Below are positions 43,903 through 52,075 of a stretch of 64,000 nucleotides of DNA, piece by piece. The position numbers were made by a program, and so were the translations under genes. Position 1 is the stretch's first letter, and each line of letters starts with the position of its first letter. This DNA comes from Chitinophagaceae bacterium (lineage in GTDB: Bacteria > Bacteroidota > Bacteroidia > Chitinophagales > Chitinophagaceae), in assembly GCA_022843585.1 (NCBI GenBank), contig JALHNJ010000001.1, positions 434,001-498,000 on the forward strand. Direction: 5' to 3'. Below the pieces are notes generated by a model. That model was not told the DNA's origin. It did no database searches and worked only from the letters and a program-made list of their open reading frames with translations.

Positions 43903-44673
43903 TTATCTTCCTACTTTAAAAGTAAAATCCCTGAAATTGCCTGCTGCATCAAATGTGCGACCGTTCATTAATAAGTGAACTCTTACTTTATAACTACCAG
44001 AAACACGGGGAACCTTGAACCTTGGGATATTAAATTCCTCACTTCTCCCGGGGTCTAAATCCCATTTTTCAAAAATCCTGGGTGTAAAGTCGAACCGGGC
44101 TTTGTCTTCTTTGGGAGCAGCACTAGGAGAGGAAAGCAATTCAAATTTTAAACTATAAGTTGCACCATCCGGCCATCCTGTATTGCCGCTATTAGTAACT
44201 TTAAAATTTAAATCTACTGTGTTGTCGGCATCAAAACTTAATGCAGACGCACTTATTGTTGCTTCATAATTAGCTTCAACTGTAAAATTTATTACCTCGA
44301 CCTGGCTTATGACCCTGTTTCCCCATATAAAGGAAATCTCTACGGGATAGGTTCCCGGATAGATGGGGGATTTATAAGAGATGTTGCTAAACGTATAACT
44401 TTCTCCTTTCTGAAGTGTTTTGGGCAACTTAATTGTTTGATTAAAGACCTGGCCAGCATTGGTAGAACCATCATAATGCATATTAACAGCAAATACACTT
44501 TTGCCTATAATAAAAGGGTAGTCACAGGTATTTGTAACTTTTATACTCATTGTTTCTATTTCACCCGGTGAAAGAGTAGCAGCAGTTCTTACCGCTATTT
44601 CGGCTTGAAAGGCTTGTGAAAAGGAGAGTGTTGTAAAAGCCAGCAATAAAAAAGTTAAATTGATTTTTTTCAT
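43903..44673 (-). CDS. Secreted two-domain Ig-like protein
   Basis: A 256-residue exported protein, signal ending at about residue 20 (LSFSQA). Two Ig-like beta-sandwich domains are suggested: about 24-130, with IKVTNTCDYPFIIGKSVF, and about 135-256, with LNFKVTNSGNTGWPDGATYS, whose N-x-G-x-x-x-W pattern resembles NBR1-Ig/CARDB-type domains. Such domains bind proteins or build surface structures. It is the first of four secreted-protein genes lying downstream of a kinase-regulator pair. Confidence 0.6.
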   Translation of the reverse strand: MKKINLTFLLLAFTTLSFSQAFQAEIAVRTAATLSPGEIETMSIKVTNTCDYPFIIGKSVFAVNMHYDGSTNAGQVFNQTIKLPKTLQKGESYTFSNISYKSPIYPGTYPVEISFIWGNRVISQVEVINFTVEANYEATISASALSFDADNTVDLNFKVTNSGNTGWPDGATYSLKFELLSSPSAAPKEDKARFDFTPRIFEKWDLDPGRSEEFNIPRFKVPRVSGSYKVRVHLLMNGRTFDAAGNFRDFTFKVGR

Positions 44674-44796
44674 AGCTCTTATTTTAATTGTGTTTAGTAG
44701 ACCTCTAAGTTGAATTAAATGTTACCCCAGCCGATAACACCAGAGTGGGATTTTATATAAAACAGGAGATGAAAAAGAAAGTAGTCGTGTGCGAAA

Positions 44797-45426
44797 TTAT
44801 TTCAGCATATAATTTCGGATAAGTGTAATTGCTTCTGTACGGCTCTTAGTATCGAGCTTGAAGTAAACATTTGTCACATGCCTTTTAACCGTATTCATTG
44901 CAATAAAAAGTTGGTCGCAGATTTCCTGGTTATTCTTGCCTTCATAAAGCAATTGAAGGATTTCAAATTCTCGTTCGCTAATCGGATCAGAAAGGTTCTT
45001 ATTTATTTTCCCCAGTGAAAGTTGTGGCACATGATTATTGCTTTGTTGAGCAAAGTTGCTGACAGCAATCTCTAATGTGGCTAACAAGGTGTTTTTATTA
45101 AAGGGCTTAACGATAAAACCTGCCGGAGAGGTGGCTTTGGCTCTCTCCATGATGGCTTTATCGGAATAAGAGGTAAGGTAGATAAACGGCATCGGGCAGG
45201 TCTTGTTAATATACTCAGCTAATTCTATTCCATCTTTATTACTATCCAGGTTAATATCAAGAATAGCAATATCAGGAGTTTTTGTTTGTAACACTTGAAA
45301 CGCTTCATCCGCATCATATGCAATGGCTGAGACAGAGAATGCTGAATTTTTTAAATGTAAGGCAATTCCTTCTGCTATGAGTGGTTCATCTTCAACAATC
45401 AATATTTTTATAGGAGACGTAAACAT
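44797..45426 (-). CDS. Response regulator with LuxR-type HTH
   Basis: A 209-residue regulator. The receiver domain (1-120) has acidic residues in IVEDEPLIAEG, the phospho-acceptor Asp57 in AILDINLDSNKDGIE, and Lys in GFIVKPFNK. A LuxR-like helix-turn-helix is at about 149-205: SEREFEILQLLYEGKNNQEI then MNTVKRHVTNVYFKL. It lies one base after the TPR kinase stop, its clear partner. It may control the four secreted-protein genes 123 bases downstream. Confidence 0.9.
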   Translation of the reverse strand: MFTSPIKILIVEDEPLIAEGIALHLKNSAFSVSAIAYDADEAFQVLQTKTPDIAILDINLDSNKDGIELAEYINKTCPMPFIYLTSYSDKAIMERAKATSPAGFIVKPFNKNTLLATLEIAVSNFAQQSNNHVPQLSLGKINKNLSDPISEREFEILQLLYEGKNNQEICDQLFIAMNTVKRHVTNVYFKLDTKSRTEAITLIRNYMLK

Positions 45427-45427
45427 A

Positions 45428-47518
45428 TCAGGCTATTTTGTATTTAGCTATCAATAGCTGTACATCTGTTCCGTTTTTGTTATTTATGGTCATTAATCCC
45501 TTTAGCTTTTGTGCAAACGCTTTTATTATTTTATAGCCAAACGAAGCTCCGGTTGATACATCTATATTGTCTGGTATGCCGATGCCATTATCTTTTACTT
45601 GTAGCAATAACTTTTCATTTATTCTTTTCAATACAACCTGTATTTGTCCTTGTTGTTTATTTTTGAAAGCATATTTTAAGGCATTGCTTACCAATTCATT
45701 TATTATCATTCCTAATGGGATCACTGTATCAGAATGTAGCTTTATGGCTTCAACATCAGCCGTCAATGTAATTTTATCAGCATCTGCATTATATGATTGC
45801 ATTAGATTGTTGGTAAGCATGTTGATGTATTGTTGAATATCAATGCTGTCAATGCTTTCTCCCTGGTAAAGGTTTTGATGGATATAAGCCATGCTTTGTA
45901 CCCGTTGACTTCCTTCCTGAAATTTTTCTGCAGTTTTACTGTCATCGGTTGCCTCCGATTGAAGGTCTAGCAAACTGGAAATAACTTGTAAATTATTTTT
46001 AACCCGGTGATGTATTTCCCGGTTTAATACTTCCAAATCGGCTCTTTGTTTTTCAATGATACTATTTTTGCTGCGTTGCTTTCCGTACTGATACAATATT
46101 ACTGCTCCGGCAATGGCAAGCAATCCAATTCCCGATAGTAAAAGACGGTTTCTTTTTTTACCATCGGCAAGTAACTTTTCCTGTAAATCATTTTCTCTGG
46201 CAAGAGAAACAGAAAGTAATTTTTCTTTTTCCAGTTCGCTGAACTTTAATTCTTTTTCTCGTTCAGCCAGAGCTGCTAATTGTTGTTGTTGCAGAATAGT
46301 AGAGTCTTTTAAAATATTTTCTCTTTCCAATCCAATTCGTTGTTCCATTTCACGCTGCAGTTCCAACGCATTCAGTTTGCTTTGGGAGTTCAATAATTCA
46401 ATTTCTTTTTCTTTTTTTGCTGTTTCATACTTTTTTTCAAGCTCCAGCGCCATTTCATTATTAGTAATGTCAGAAATTTTTGCATTTAATTCCATCAACT
46501 GGTTAGCAGTTAATATCGCTTCGGTTGTTTTTCCTGTTTTTATTTGTAATTTATATATGTACTGCAGGTTGGGATATACATCAGCCGGTACACTTTTTGA
46601 AATAAAAAAATCCCTGTTTTCATACAAATATTTAAGGGCCTCTTCCGGCTGTTCTTCAGCTTCTAATAGTGCTGCAATATGTATATTGGTTGCTGCGGCT
46701 GCCTGGGTATAACCAGTTTTTATATTTTCATCTCGTACCGACTTCATAAAACTAATTTTTTCGGATAAGGATGTTTTTCCCCAGTTGATAAAAAGGAGGC
46801 TATGTACCGGGTCCTTCCGAAAATCTTTTTTGCCAGCTTTTACAAATTCTTCATGTTCCCGAAGTATAGTAGCAAATTTTTCCGGGTTATTTTGCAGCGA
46901 ATACAAATTTCCAAGCCGGTTTATCATCAGGCCATGATCCATACGGATACCTTCTTTTTTAGTAAGGTTATAGGCTTTGATATAATATTCTTCTGCTTTG
47001 GAGTAATTATTATAAGCATAAAAGACCTCTGCCATTCCATTATAAATAAACCAGTTTGAATAAGGGCTAAAGGAGTTGTTCAATTTTTCGGCTTGCTGTA
47101 AATAGTATAAAGATGAATCATACTTAAGCATCAGCCGGAAATATTGGGAACTGAAGTAAAAATAGTTGGCGAGTGTGCCCTTAGTTACGCTTGGGTCAAT
47201 ATATACATCTGCTTTTCGAATAGTGGTCAGTGCTTTTTCTGGTTGCCGTTGCATTTGATCAACTTTACTTAACTGGCTATAAAGCTGTACTATTTGATTA
47301 TTATTTCCCTTTACTTGTTTGGCAAAAGAAAGACCCATGTTAAAACAATAAGCAGCACTATCTGGCAAGGCTCTCATGTGAAAACGTCTTCCCAAAAATT
47401 GCAGTGTATCTGCCTTTTGCTGAGGGTCAGAAATAGCTTGTAGTATTTTTTCAACAGATTGTCCTTGTACTAGCTGGCAGTAGCAGGCGATGAATAGTAT
47501 GATAATTATTTTTTTCAC
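45428..47518 (-). CDS. TPR-domain sensor histidine kinase (HisKA_2 type)
   Basis: A 696-residue kinase from the preferred GTG at 47518, which yields a proper signal peptide MKKIIIILFIACYCQLVQGQ; the frame reaches a TTG at 47572. TPR-like helices cover about 20-400 in the periplasm (AYCFNMGLSF, SKAEEYYIKAYNLTKKEG). A coiled coil follows (EKKYETAKKEKEIELLNSQS), then a membrane helix at about 475 (LLLSGIGLLAIAGAVILYQY). The HisKA_2 motif EIHHRVKNNLQVISSLLDLQ and a HATPase domain (NELVSNALKYAF, DNGIGIPDN) follow. The regulator gene starts one base later. Confidence 0.9.
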   Translation of the reverse strand: MKKIIIILFIACYCQLVQGQSVEKILQAISDPQQKADTLQFLGRRFHMRALPDSAAYCFNMGLSFAKQVKGNNNQIVQLYSQLSKVDQMQRQPEKALTTIRKADVYIDPSVTKGTLANYFYFSSQYFRLMLKYDSSLYYLQQAEKLNNSFSPYSNWFIYNGMAEVFYAYNNYSKAEEYYIKAYNLTKKEGIRMDHGLMINRLGNLYSLQNNPEKFATILREHEEFVKAGKKDFRKDPVHSLLFINWGKTSLSEKISFMKSVRDENIKTGYTQAAAATNIHIAALLEAEEQPEEALKYLYENRDFFISKSVPADVYPNLQYIYKLQIKTGKTTEAILTANQLMELNAKISDITNNEMALELEKKYETAKKEKEIELLNSQSKLNALELQREMEQRIGLERENILKDSTILQQQQLAALAEREKELKFSELEKEKLLSVSLARENDLQEKLLADGKKRNRLLLSGIGLLAIAGAVILYQYGKQRSKNSIIEKQRADLEVLNREIHHRVKNNLQVISSLLDLQSEATDDSKTAEKFQEGSQRVQSMAYIHQNLYQGESIDSIDIQQYINMLTNNLMQSYNADADKITLTADVEAIKLHSDTVIPLGMIINELVSNALKYAFKNKQQGQIQVVLKRINEKLLLQVKDNGIGIPDNIDVSTGASFGYKIIKAFAQKLKGLMTINNKNGTDVQLLIAKYKIA

Positions 47519-47616
47519 GAACGATATATTGCAGAAGGTACGAATTTTATAAAAAGGGGACAAGAATGCCAAAGTTCCCGACTGCTTTTTTTCTTTGATA
47601 ACACTGGGGTGTGATT

Positions 47617-47648
47617 TTGGTTACTTTCTGGTATTTATTTTAAGTTTG
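47617..47648 (+). promoter_or_regulatory. Bacteroidota promoter with the -7 box four bases from the ATG
   Basis: TTG at 47617-47619, 21 bases, then TAAGTTTG at 47641-47648, followed by GCCT and the ATG at 47653. The transcript would start at or next to the start codon, so a leaderless mRNA is predicted. Confidence 0.6.
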
Positions 47649-47652
47649 GCCT

Positions 47653-48453
47653 ATGAATGATTACCAGGAATATTTTGATGCCAATAAGCAACTTTGGAAC
47701 CAGCGAACGGTAGTGCATAAGGACTCATCATTTTATAATCTTGCCGGTTTTAAAAATGGCGAAACAGTTTTAACTCCTATTGAACTCAATGAATTAAAAA
47801 ATGTGAGTGGCAAAACAATGCTGCACCTGCAATGCCATTTTGGAATGGATAGTTTGGATTGGGCAAGAAGAGGTGCTTTTGTAACAGGAATTGATTTATC
47901 AGACATCGCTATCAGTGAAGCAAAAAAACTAAATGATGAATTGAAACTGAATGCAAAATTCGTTTGTAGTAATGTGTACGATTTAAGAGAACAACTTGAT
48001 GCAAAATTTGACATAGTCTTCACCTCATACGGAACAATTGGCTGGCTACCCGATTTAGATAAATGGGCTGCTATAGTGAGTCATTACTTAAAGCCGGGTG
48101 GATTATTTTATATCGCAGAGTTTCACCCGGTGCTATGGATGTTTGATGATGATTTTACACATATTAGATTTCACTACGACAATAGAGAGATAATAGCTAC
48201 AGAAAGTGAAGGCACCTATACAGATCGCAATGCACCTGTTTCCGGTAAAGAATATAGCTGGAACCATAGCATCAGCGAAGTACTGAATGCATTGATAAAT
48301 GCCGGTCTGAAAATTGAATTTTTTAATGAATACATGTATTCGCCTTATCCTTGTTTTAGAAATACTATTGAGACTGAAAAGGGTAAATGGCATATTAAAG
48401 GGATGGAGGAAAAATTGCCAATGGTGTATAGCATTAGAGCTGTTAAACAATAA
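47653..48453 (+). CDS. Class I SAM-dependent methyltransferase
   Basis: A 266-residue cytoplasmic protein. The SAM motif I reads MLHLQCHFGMDSLDWARRGA, followed by VTGIDLSDIAISEAKKL (motif with acidic residue) and FDIVFTSYGTIGWLPDL. The C-terminal half contains SWNHSISEVLNALINAGLKI, common in small-molecule methyltransferases of this class. The substrate is unknown. It is read away from the kinase operon and lies 36 bases upstream of pyrH. Confidence 0.88.
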   Translation: MNDYQEYFDANKQLWNQRTVVHKDSSFYNLAGFKNGETVLTPIELNELKNVSGKTMLHLQCHFGMDSLDWARRGAFVTGIDLSDIAISEAKKLNDELKLNAKFVCSNVYDLREQLDAKFDIVFTSYGTIGWLPDLDKWAAIVSHYLKPGGLFYIAEFHPVLWMFDDDFTHIRFHYDNREIIATESEGTYTDRNAPVSGKEYSWNHSISEVLNALINAGLKIEFFNEYMYSPYPCFRNTIETEKGKWHIKGMEEKLPMVYSIRAVKQ

Positions 48454-48489
48454 TCAAAACCCTTATCTTCGCCCCGAAAAATTAGCTCC

Positions 48490-49203
48490 ATGTTACCGAA
48501 GTACAAAAGAATCCTCCTCAAACTTTCTGGCGAAGCGTTAATGGGTGATAAAAGTTTTGGCTTTGACAACGATGTCATTGCACAATATGCACAAGACATT
48601 AAATCCATTACAGAATTAGGTGTTCAGGTAGCGGTAGTTATTGGAGGGGGTAATATTTACCGGGGAATGAATGAAGCTGAAACGGGAATTGAAAGAGCAC
48701 ACGGCGACTATATGGGCATGCTGGCTACGGTTATTAACGGTATGGCGTTGCAGGCTGGTCTTGAAAAAGTAGGAGTCTATACCCGCTTACAGAGTGCTAT
48801 TAAGATGGAGCAAATTGCTGAACCTTATATCCGCCGCCGTGCCATCCGCCATTTGGAAAAAGGCAGAGTGGTAATTTTTGGCGCTGGTACCGGCAATCCT
48901 TATTTCACAACAGATACAGCCGGCTCTCTACGGGCTATTGAAATAAATGCTGATGTAATATTAAAAGGAACAAGAGTTGATGGCATATATACAGCCGATC
49001 CGGAAAAGGATTTAACAGCTACAAAATACAATGTCATTACTTTCCAGGAATGTATCTCACAAAATCTGAAAGTAATGGATATGACCGCCTTTACACTTTG
49101 TATGGAGAACAGTCTTCCTATTATTGTTTTTGATATGAACAAAGAAAGTAACCTGCGCAGGGTAGTAACCGGCGAGAAAGTTGGTACATTGGTTCGAGCA
49201 TAG
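48490..49203 (+). CDS. pyrH: UMP kinase
   Basis: A 237-residue UMP kinase, which makes UDP from UMP in pyrimidine synthesis. The signatures are [41 protein letters not shown] and [17 protein letters not shown]. In many bacteria pyrH follows rpsB-tsf directly; here it lies 15.7 kb further on and no frr follows. The sequence TATCTTCG at 48464-48471 may be a weak -7 box, so the gene may have its own promoter or share the methyltransferase transcript. Confidence 0.97.
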   Translation: MLPKYKRILLKLSGEALMGDKSFGFDNDVIAQYAQDIKSITELGVQVAVVIGGGNIYRGMNEAETGIERAHGDYMGMLATVINGMALQAGLEKVGVYTRLQSAIKMEQIAEPYIRRRAIRHLEKGRVVIFGAGTGNPYFTTDTAGSLRAIEINADVILKGTRVDGIYTADPEKDLTATKYNVITFQECISQNLKVMDMTAFTLCMENSLPIIVFDMNKESNLRRVVTGEKVGTLVRA

Positions 49204-49289
49204 GGTTTTACGTATCTATCCTAAGTATATTTACTATTTTTTTCGCTACACAATCTACTATATTGCAGCTTGTCCAATGCCGCCTGTGA

Positions 49290-49329
49290 AAAACTATTGA
49301 TATCAATCTCCTTATTTTTCAATAGTTTT
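49290..49329 (+). promoter_or_regulatory. Stem-loop between pyrH and the coiled-coil gene
   Basis: AAAACTATTGA pairs with TCAATAGTTTT across an 18-base loop that contains half of the palindrome TTGATATCAA. The T-run is weak. It could terminate pyrH transcripts or shield the next start. Confidence 0.4.
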
Positions 49330-49349
49330 CAAATCATTTATTGTGTATT

Positions 49350-50456
49350 ATGGCGAGCCTTTCACTTACCCTTGTTGAGATAATTGTGCTGATGCTGGGG
49401 GCTATTACGCTTGGCATTACAATACACTTTTTTATTACCAGCCGCCGTTCGCTTTCAACAACAGTTACAGAAGCATCCACCAAATTGGCTAAGGAATTGG
49501 AAGATTGGAAACTTCGTTATTTTAATGATGTGGAAGTAAGAGATAAAGAACTTGCACAATTAAGAGAAAAACTGGCTGATACAGAAGAAAGTAATGATAT
49601 CAATTCTATTGAAGCCGATGAAATGCGGCAGTTAAATAAAAAACTAAAAGCCGAAATTGAGTCACTTCGCAATACTTCTCAATCATCAGCTGAAGCTGAT
49701 GAGCTTCGGTTGATGAATAGCAAATTAAAAGCTGAAATAGAATTACTTCGTACTGCTTCACCTTCATCACCCGGTACTGAAAAAACTGGTGGTTATATAG
49801 AGCAATTGCGTTTGGCGCAAAGCAGCTTGCTGGAGCACAATGAAAAGATAAATAAACTCCTTGGCCAGATTGATATTGTAAAAGAAACAGAAGAGAAGCA
49901 ACAAGAAATACAACGGTTGAATGAAGAATTGACCAGCCAAATTGATGACCTAAAGTTCATGCTCTCACAAAAGGAAAAAGAAATTAGTAACACCCGCCAG
50001 AAAGAGCACCTGACCAGTGAGATGACATCGATGCTGGATAGTGCTTATAATGAATTCAATGCGCTACAGGATAAAATTCACAAGCTGGAGGGACAAGTAA
50101 ATAATTCTAAGTTGGTTAGTTTAGATTACGAAGATCTTAAAGAAGCGCATCAGAAAGTGGTAAGGGATTTTGATACACAAAAAGTGAAATATAATGCTGC
50201 TATAACAGAAAATCAGCAATTACAGGCAGCTTTTAATGAAGTACAGGATAAGTTAAAGGAAGCAAACTTTCAGCGTCAGCAATTACAAAAAAGGGTTGTT
50301 TACCTGGAAGAATTGAATAATGATATGCAGGCTGTTTCAGAAGCGAATAAAAAATTAGAAACCCAGCTTAAACGGGTAGGCGAATTGGAAAGTATGTTGA
50401 ATGTAATTGCAGAAGAAAGGGATGAGCTGGCCAGGAAGCAAACCAGAACATCGTAA
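49350..50456 (+). CDS. Membrane-anchored coiled-coil protein with an internal duplication
   Basis: A 368-residue protein from ATG 49350; the frame reaches a TTG 9 bases earlier. Residues 5-27 are a membrane helix (TLVEIIVLMLGAITLGITIHFF) and almost all the rest is coiled coil. A 27-residue unit is repeated in tandem: EADEMRQLNKKLKAEIESLR and EADELRLMNSKLKAEIELLR, with an 81-base period in the DNA. The repeat ends with Ser/Thr-rich linkers (NTSQSSA, TASPSSP). The function is not recognised; a scaffold or division-related role is only a guess. A terminator follows 13 bases after the stop. Confidence 0.75.
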   Translation: MASLSLTLVEIIVLMLGAITLGITIHFFITSRRSLSTTVTEASTKLAKELEDWKLRYFNDVEVRDKELAQLREKLADTEESNDINSIEADEMRQLNKKLKAEIESLRNTSQSSAEADELRLMNSKLKAEIELLRTASPSSPGTEKTGGYIEQLRLAQSSLLEHNEKINKLLGQIDIVKETEEKQQEIQRLNEELTSQIDDLKFMLSQKEKEISNTRQKEHLTSEMTSMLDSAYNEFNALQDKIHKLEGQVNNSKLVSLDYEDLKEAHQKVVRDFDTQKVKYNAAITENQQLQAAFNEVQDKLKEANFQRQQLQKRVVYLEELNNDMQAVSEANKKLETQLKRVGELESMLNVIAEERDELARKQTRTS

Positions 50457-50469
50457 CTAAATTGTAGTG

Positions 50470-50490
50470 AGCCCCGAAAGGGCTTTTTTT
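50470..50490 (+). terminator. Intrinsic terminator after the coiled-coil gene
   Basis: AGCCC, loop CGAAA, GGGCT, then TTTTTT. The stem is short but GC-rich, with a proper T-run. Confidence 0.8.
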
Positions 50491-50491
50491 A

Positions 50492-50519
50492 TTGCTTAGA
50501 TTTTGAGCCATTACCTTTG
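50492..50519 (+). promoter_or_regulatory. Canonical Bacteroidota promoter of pdxH
   Basis: TTG at 50492-50494, 17 bases, then TACCTTTG at 50512-50519. Both parts and the spacing fit the -33/-7 consensus. The predicted leader is about 13 bases. Confidence 0.75.
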
Positions 50520-50536
50520 TAATTAAATTTTTTAAT

Positions 50537-51181
50537 ATGTCGGCCAATATTGCAGCTATCAGAAAAAATTATTCGCAAAAAAAACTAACCGAAAAAAAAG
50601 CCGATGCAAATCCGTTGCAGCAATTTGCTAAATGGTGGCAACAAGCTATAGAAGCTAAAATAGATGAAGTTAATGCAATGACGCTGGCAACCGCATCATC
50701 TGATGGAATACCTTCTGCAAGAATTGTTTTATTAAAAGGCGTGTCAGAAGAGGGCTTTGTTTTTTTTACCAACTATAATAGTTTTAAAGGCCAGCAATTA
50801 GCTGAAAATCCCAAAGCCTGTCTTGTTTTTTTCTGGAAAGAATTAGAGCGGCAGGTACGCATTACCGGGTTAGTAGAAAAAATAACTGCTACAGAAAGTG
50901 ATGATTATTTTTATTCAAGACCAGTTGGAAGCCAGTTAGGAGCAGCGGCCTCTCCACAAAGCCAGGTAGTGGAAAGCAGGGAATGGCTGGATGATCATTT
51001 TAAGAAGATAAAAAAATCAACTAAAAATAACAAGGTGGAAAGACCGGAACATTGGGGTGGCTACCGGGTAAAACCAGTAATAATTGAATTTTGGCAGGGG
51101 CGACCTAGTCGCTTACACGATCGATTACAGTACACAATTGATGAAAGTGGAAGCTGGAAGATTGAGCGGTTAGCTCCATAA
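50537..51181 (+). CDS. pdxH: Pyridoxamine 5'-phosphate oxidase
   Basis: A 214-residue FMN enzyme that oxidises pyridoxine or pyridoxamine phosphate to pyridoxal phosphate. Key segments are ARIVLLKGVSEEGFVFFTNY (FMN binding), KACLVFFWKELERQVRITG, RPVGSQLGAAASPQSQVV and the C-terminal EFWQGRPSRLHDRLQY. Length and order are standard. It has its own promoter and stands convergent with the THX gene. Confidence 0.96.
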   Translation: MSANIAAIRKNYSQKKLTEKKADANPLQQFAKWWQQAIEAKIDEVNAMTLATASSDGIPSARIVLLKGVSEEGFVFFTNYNSFKGQQLAENPKACLVFFWKELERQVRITGLVEKITATESDDYFYSRPVGSQLGAAASPQSQVVESREWLDDHFKKIKKSTKNNKVERPEHWGGYRVKPVIIEFWQGRPSRLHDRLQYTIDESGSWKIERLAP

Positions 51182-51252
51182 TAGTATCAAGTAAATAAGG
51201 TACAAAGCACTATTGCACTCTACACCTTATTTACTATATATACCTTTTCTAA

Positions 51253-51384
51253 TTAAGCCTTTTTAGCAGGAGCCGCTTTTTTGGCAGCCGCTTTCTTTGC
51301 AGTACTCGGTGTTACTGGTCTGCTTTTGCCAAAAGAACCTTTAAAACGTTTTCCTTTAGCTGTCTTTTTATCTCCTCTTCCCAT
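51253..51384 (-). CDS. THX-type small ribosomal protein, 43 residues
   Basis: A very short gene. The protein begins MGRGDKKTAKGKRFKGSFGK and continues SRPVTPST into an Ala/Lys tail (KKAAAKKAAPAKKA). The MGxGDxKxxxGKxxxGSxGxxRP pattern is that of THX-family 30S proteins, about 26-50 residues, found in Thermus and Bacteroidota. It is very basic, as expected for an rRNA-binding peptide. A TATTTTTG -7 box lies 28 bases before its ATG, and a terminator separates it from HU. Confidence 0.8.
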   Translation of the reverse strand: MGRGDKKTAKGKRFKGSFGKSRPVTPSTAKKAAAKKAAPAKKA

Positions 51385-51411
51385 AAAAAATAATTTATTA
51401 ATGATTTAGTG

Positions 51412-51419
51412 CAAAAATA
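51412..51419 (-). promoter_or_regulatory. Candidate -7 box of the THX gene (TATTTTTG)
   Basis: The - strand reads TATTTTTG, a TAnnTTTG match, 28 bases before the ATG. No TTG at a suitable distance was found. Confidence 0.4.
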
Positions 51420-51433
51420 CGGGGTGAAAACTG

Positions 51434-51472
51434 AAAAAGCTCCGGTACTAAAAATAAGCACAGGAGCTTTTT
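51434..51472 (-). terminator. Intrinsic terminator after the HU gene
   Basis: AAAAAGCTCC and GGAGCTTTTT pair over a 19-base loop, giving a 10-bp stem with T-runs in both directions. It lies 38 bases after the HU stop. Confidence 0.75.
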
Positions 51473-51509
51473 AATGCAGTTAGTATTGGTGCAGTTGGTA
51501 ATTATGCTA

Positions 51510-51779
51510 TTATAGTTTGCCAGCCAGTTCTTTACCTGCTTTAAATTTGGCCACTTTTCTTGCTTTAATTTTAATTACTTCGCCAGTTTGTGGGTTACGA
51601 CCGTTACGGGCAGCTCTTTTTGATACAGAAAATGTACCGAAACCAACCAGGGTAACTTTTCCACCACCTTTCAATGTTTTTGTTACAGCTTCAACGAAAG
51701 AATCCAATGCAGCATTTGCTTGTGTTTTTGTTACACCAGCATCATCAGCCAGTTTTGCAATTAATTCAGCTTTGTTCAT
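51510..51779 (-). CDS. HU-family DNA-binding protein
   Basis: An 89-residue histone-like protein that bends and compacts DNA. The sequence is classic [57 protein letters not shown]. Single-copy length and no tail. A promoter with both elements (TTG, 18 bases, TAAATTTG) lies just upstream. Confidence 0.96.
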   Translation of the reverse strand: MNKAELIAKLADDAGVTKTQANAALDSFVEAVTKTLKGGGKVTLVGFGTFSVSKRAARNGRNPQTGEVIKIKARKVAKFKAGKELAGKL

Positions 51780-51812
51780 GTGTTATTATTTTTTTTATTT
51801 TTTTGTAGCGCA

Positions 51813-51841
51813 CAAATTTAGAAGCTTTTTAGTTTCGGCAA
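51813..51841 (-). promoter_or_regulatory. Promoter of the HU gene
   Basis: On the - strand, TTG (51841-51839), 18 bases, TAAATTTG (51820-51813). It fits the Bacteroidota consensus in sequence and spacing; the leader would be about 29 bases. Confidence 0.65.
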
Positions 51842-51955
51842 AATATTTTTATTCGTCTGCTGCATTTCGTATTATTCAGTCGAAACCGCACGGGATAAGC
51901 ATTGTAGCGAAAAACAGAAGCAAGTAAATGTAGGGATTAAAAACTACAATCAGAT

Positions 51956-51980
51956 AAAACCCTTGCCAGTAAAGGGTTTT
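51956..51980 (-). terminator. Hairpin downstream of the DUF4286 gene
   Basis: AAAACCCTT, loop GCCAGTA, AAGGGTTTT. On the - strand it ends in TTTT and lies about 95 bases after the DUF4286 stop. The rest of the gap 51780-52075 holds the HU promoter and an 18-base direct repeat. Confidence 0.5.
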
Positions 51981-52018
51981 GAAAGAATGCTTCGAAAAGG
52001 CTTGCCAGTAAAGGGTTT
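51962..52018. repeat. Two copies of an 18-base direct repeat
   Basis: CTTGCCAGTAAAGGGTTT at 51962-51979 and 52001-52018, period 39 bases. The first copy is part of the hairpin at 51956-51980. No further copies were seen, so this is not a CRISPR array. Confidence 0.7.
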
Positions 52019-52075
52019 GCGGGTAATATACAATTGTTTTGAATTGGTTGAGATTAAATTAATTCTTTTGCACAC

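Noticed and set aside
47519-47572. TTG-initiated extension of the TPR kinase
   Set aside because: Starting at the GTG 47518 gives a proper signal peptide; the extension would bury it.
51962-52018. Possible CRISPR array
   Set aside because: Only two repeat units, a 21-base spacer and no cas genes.
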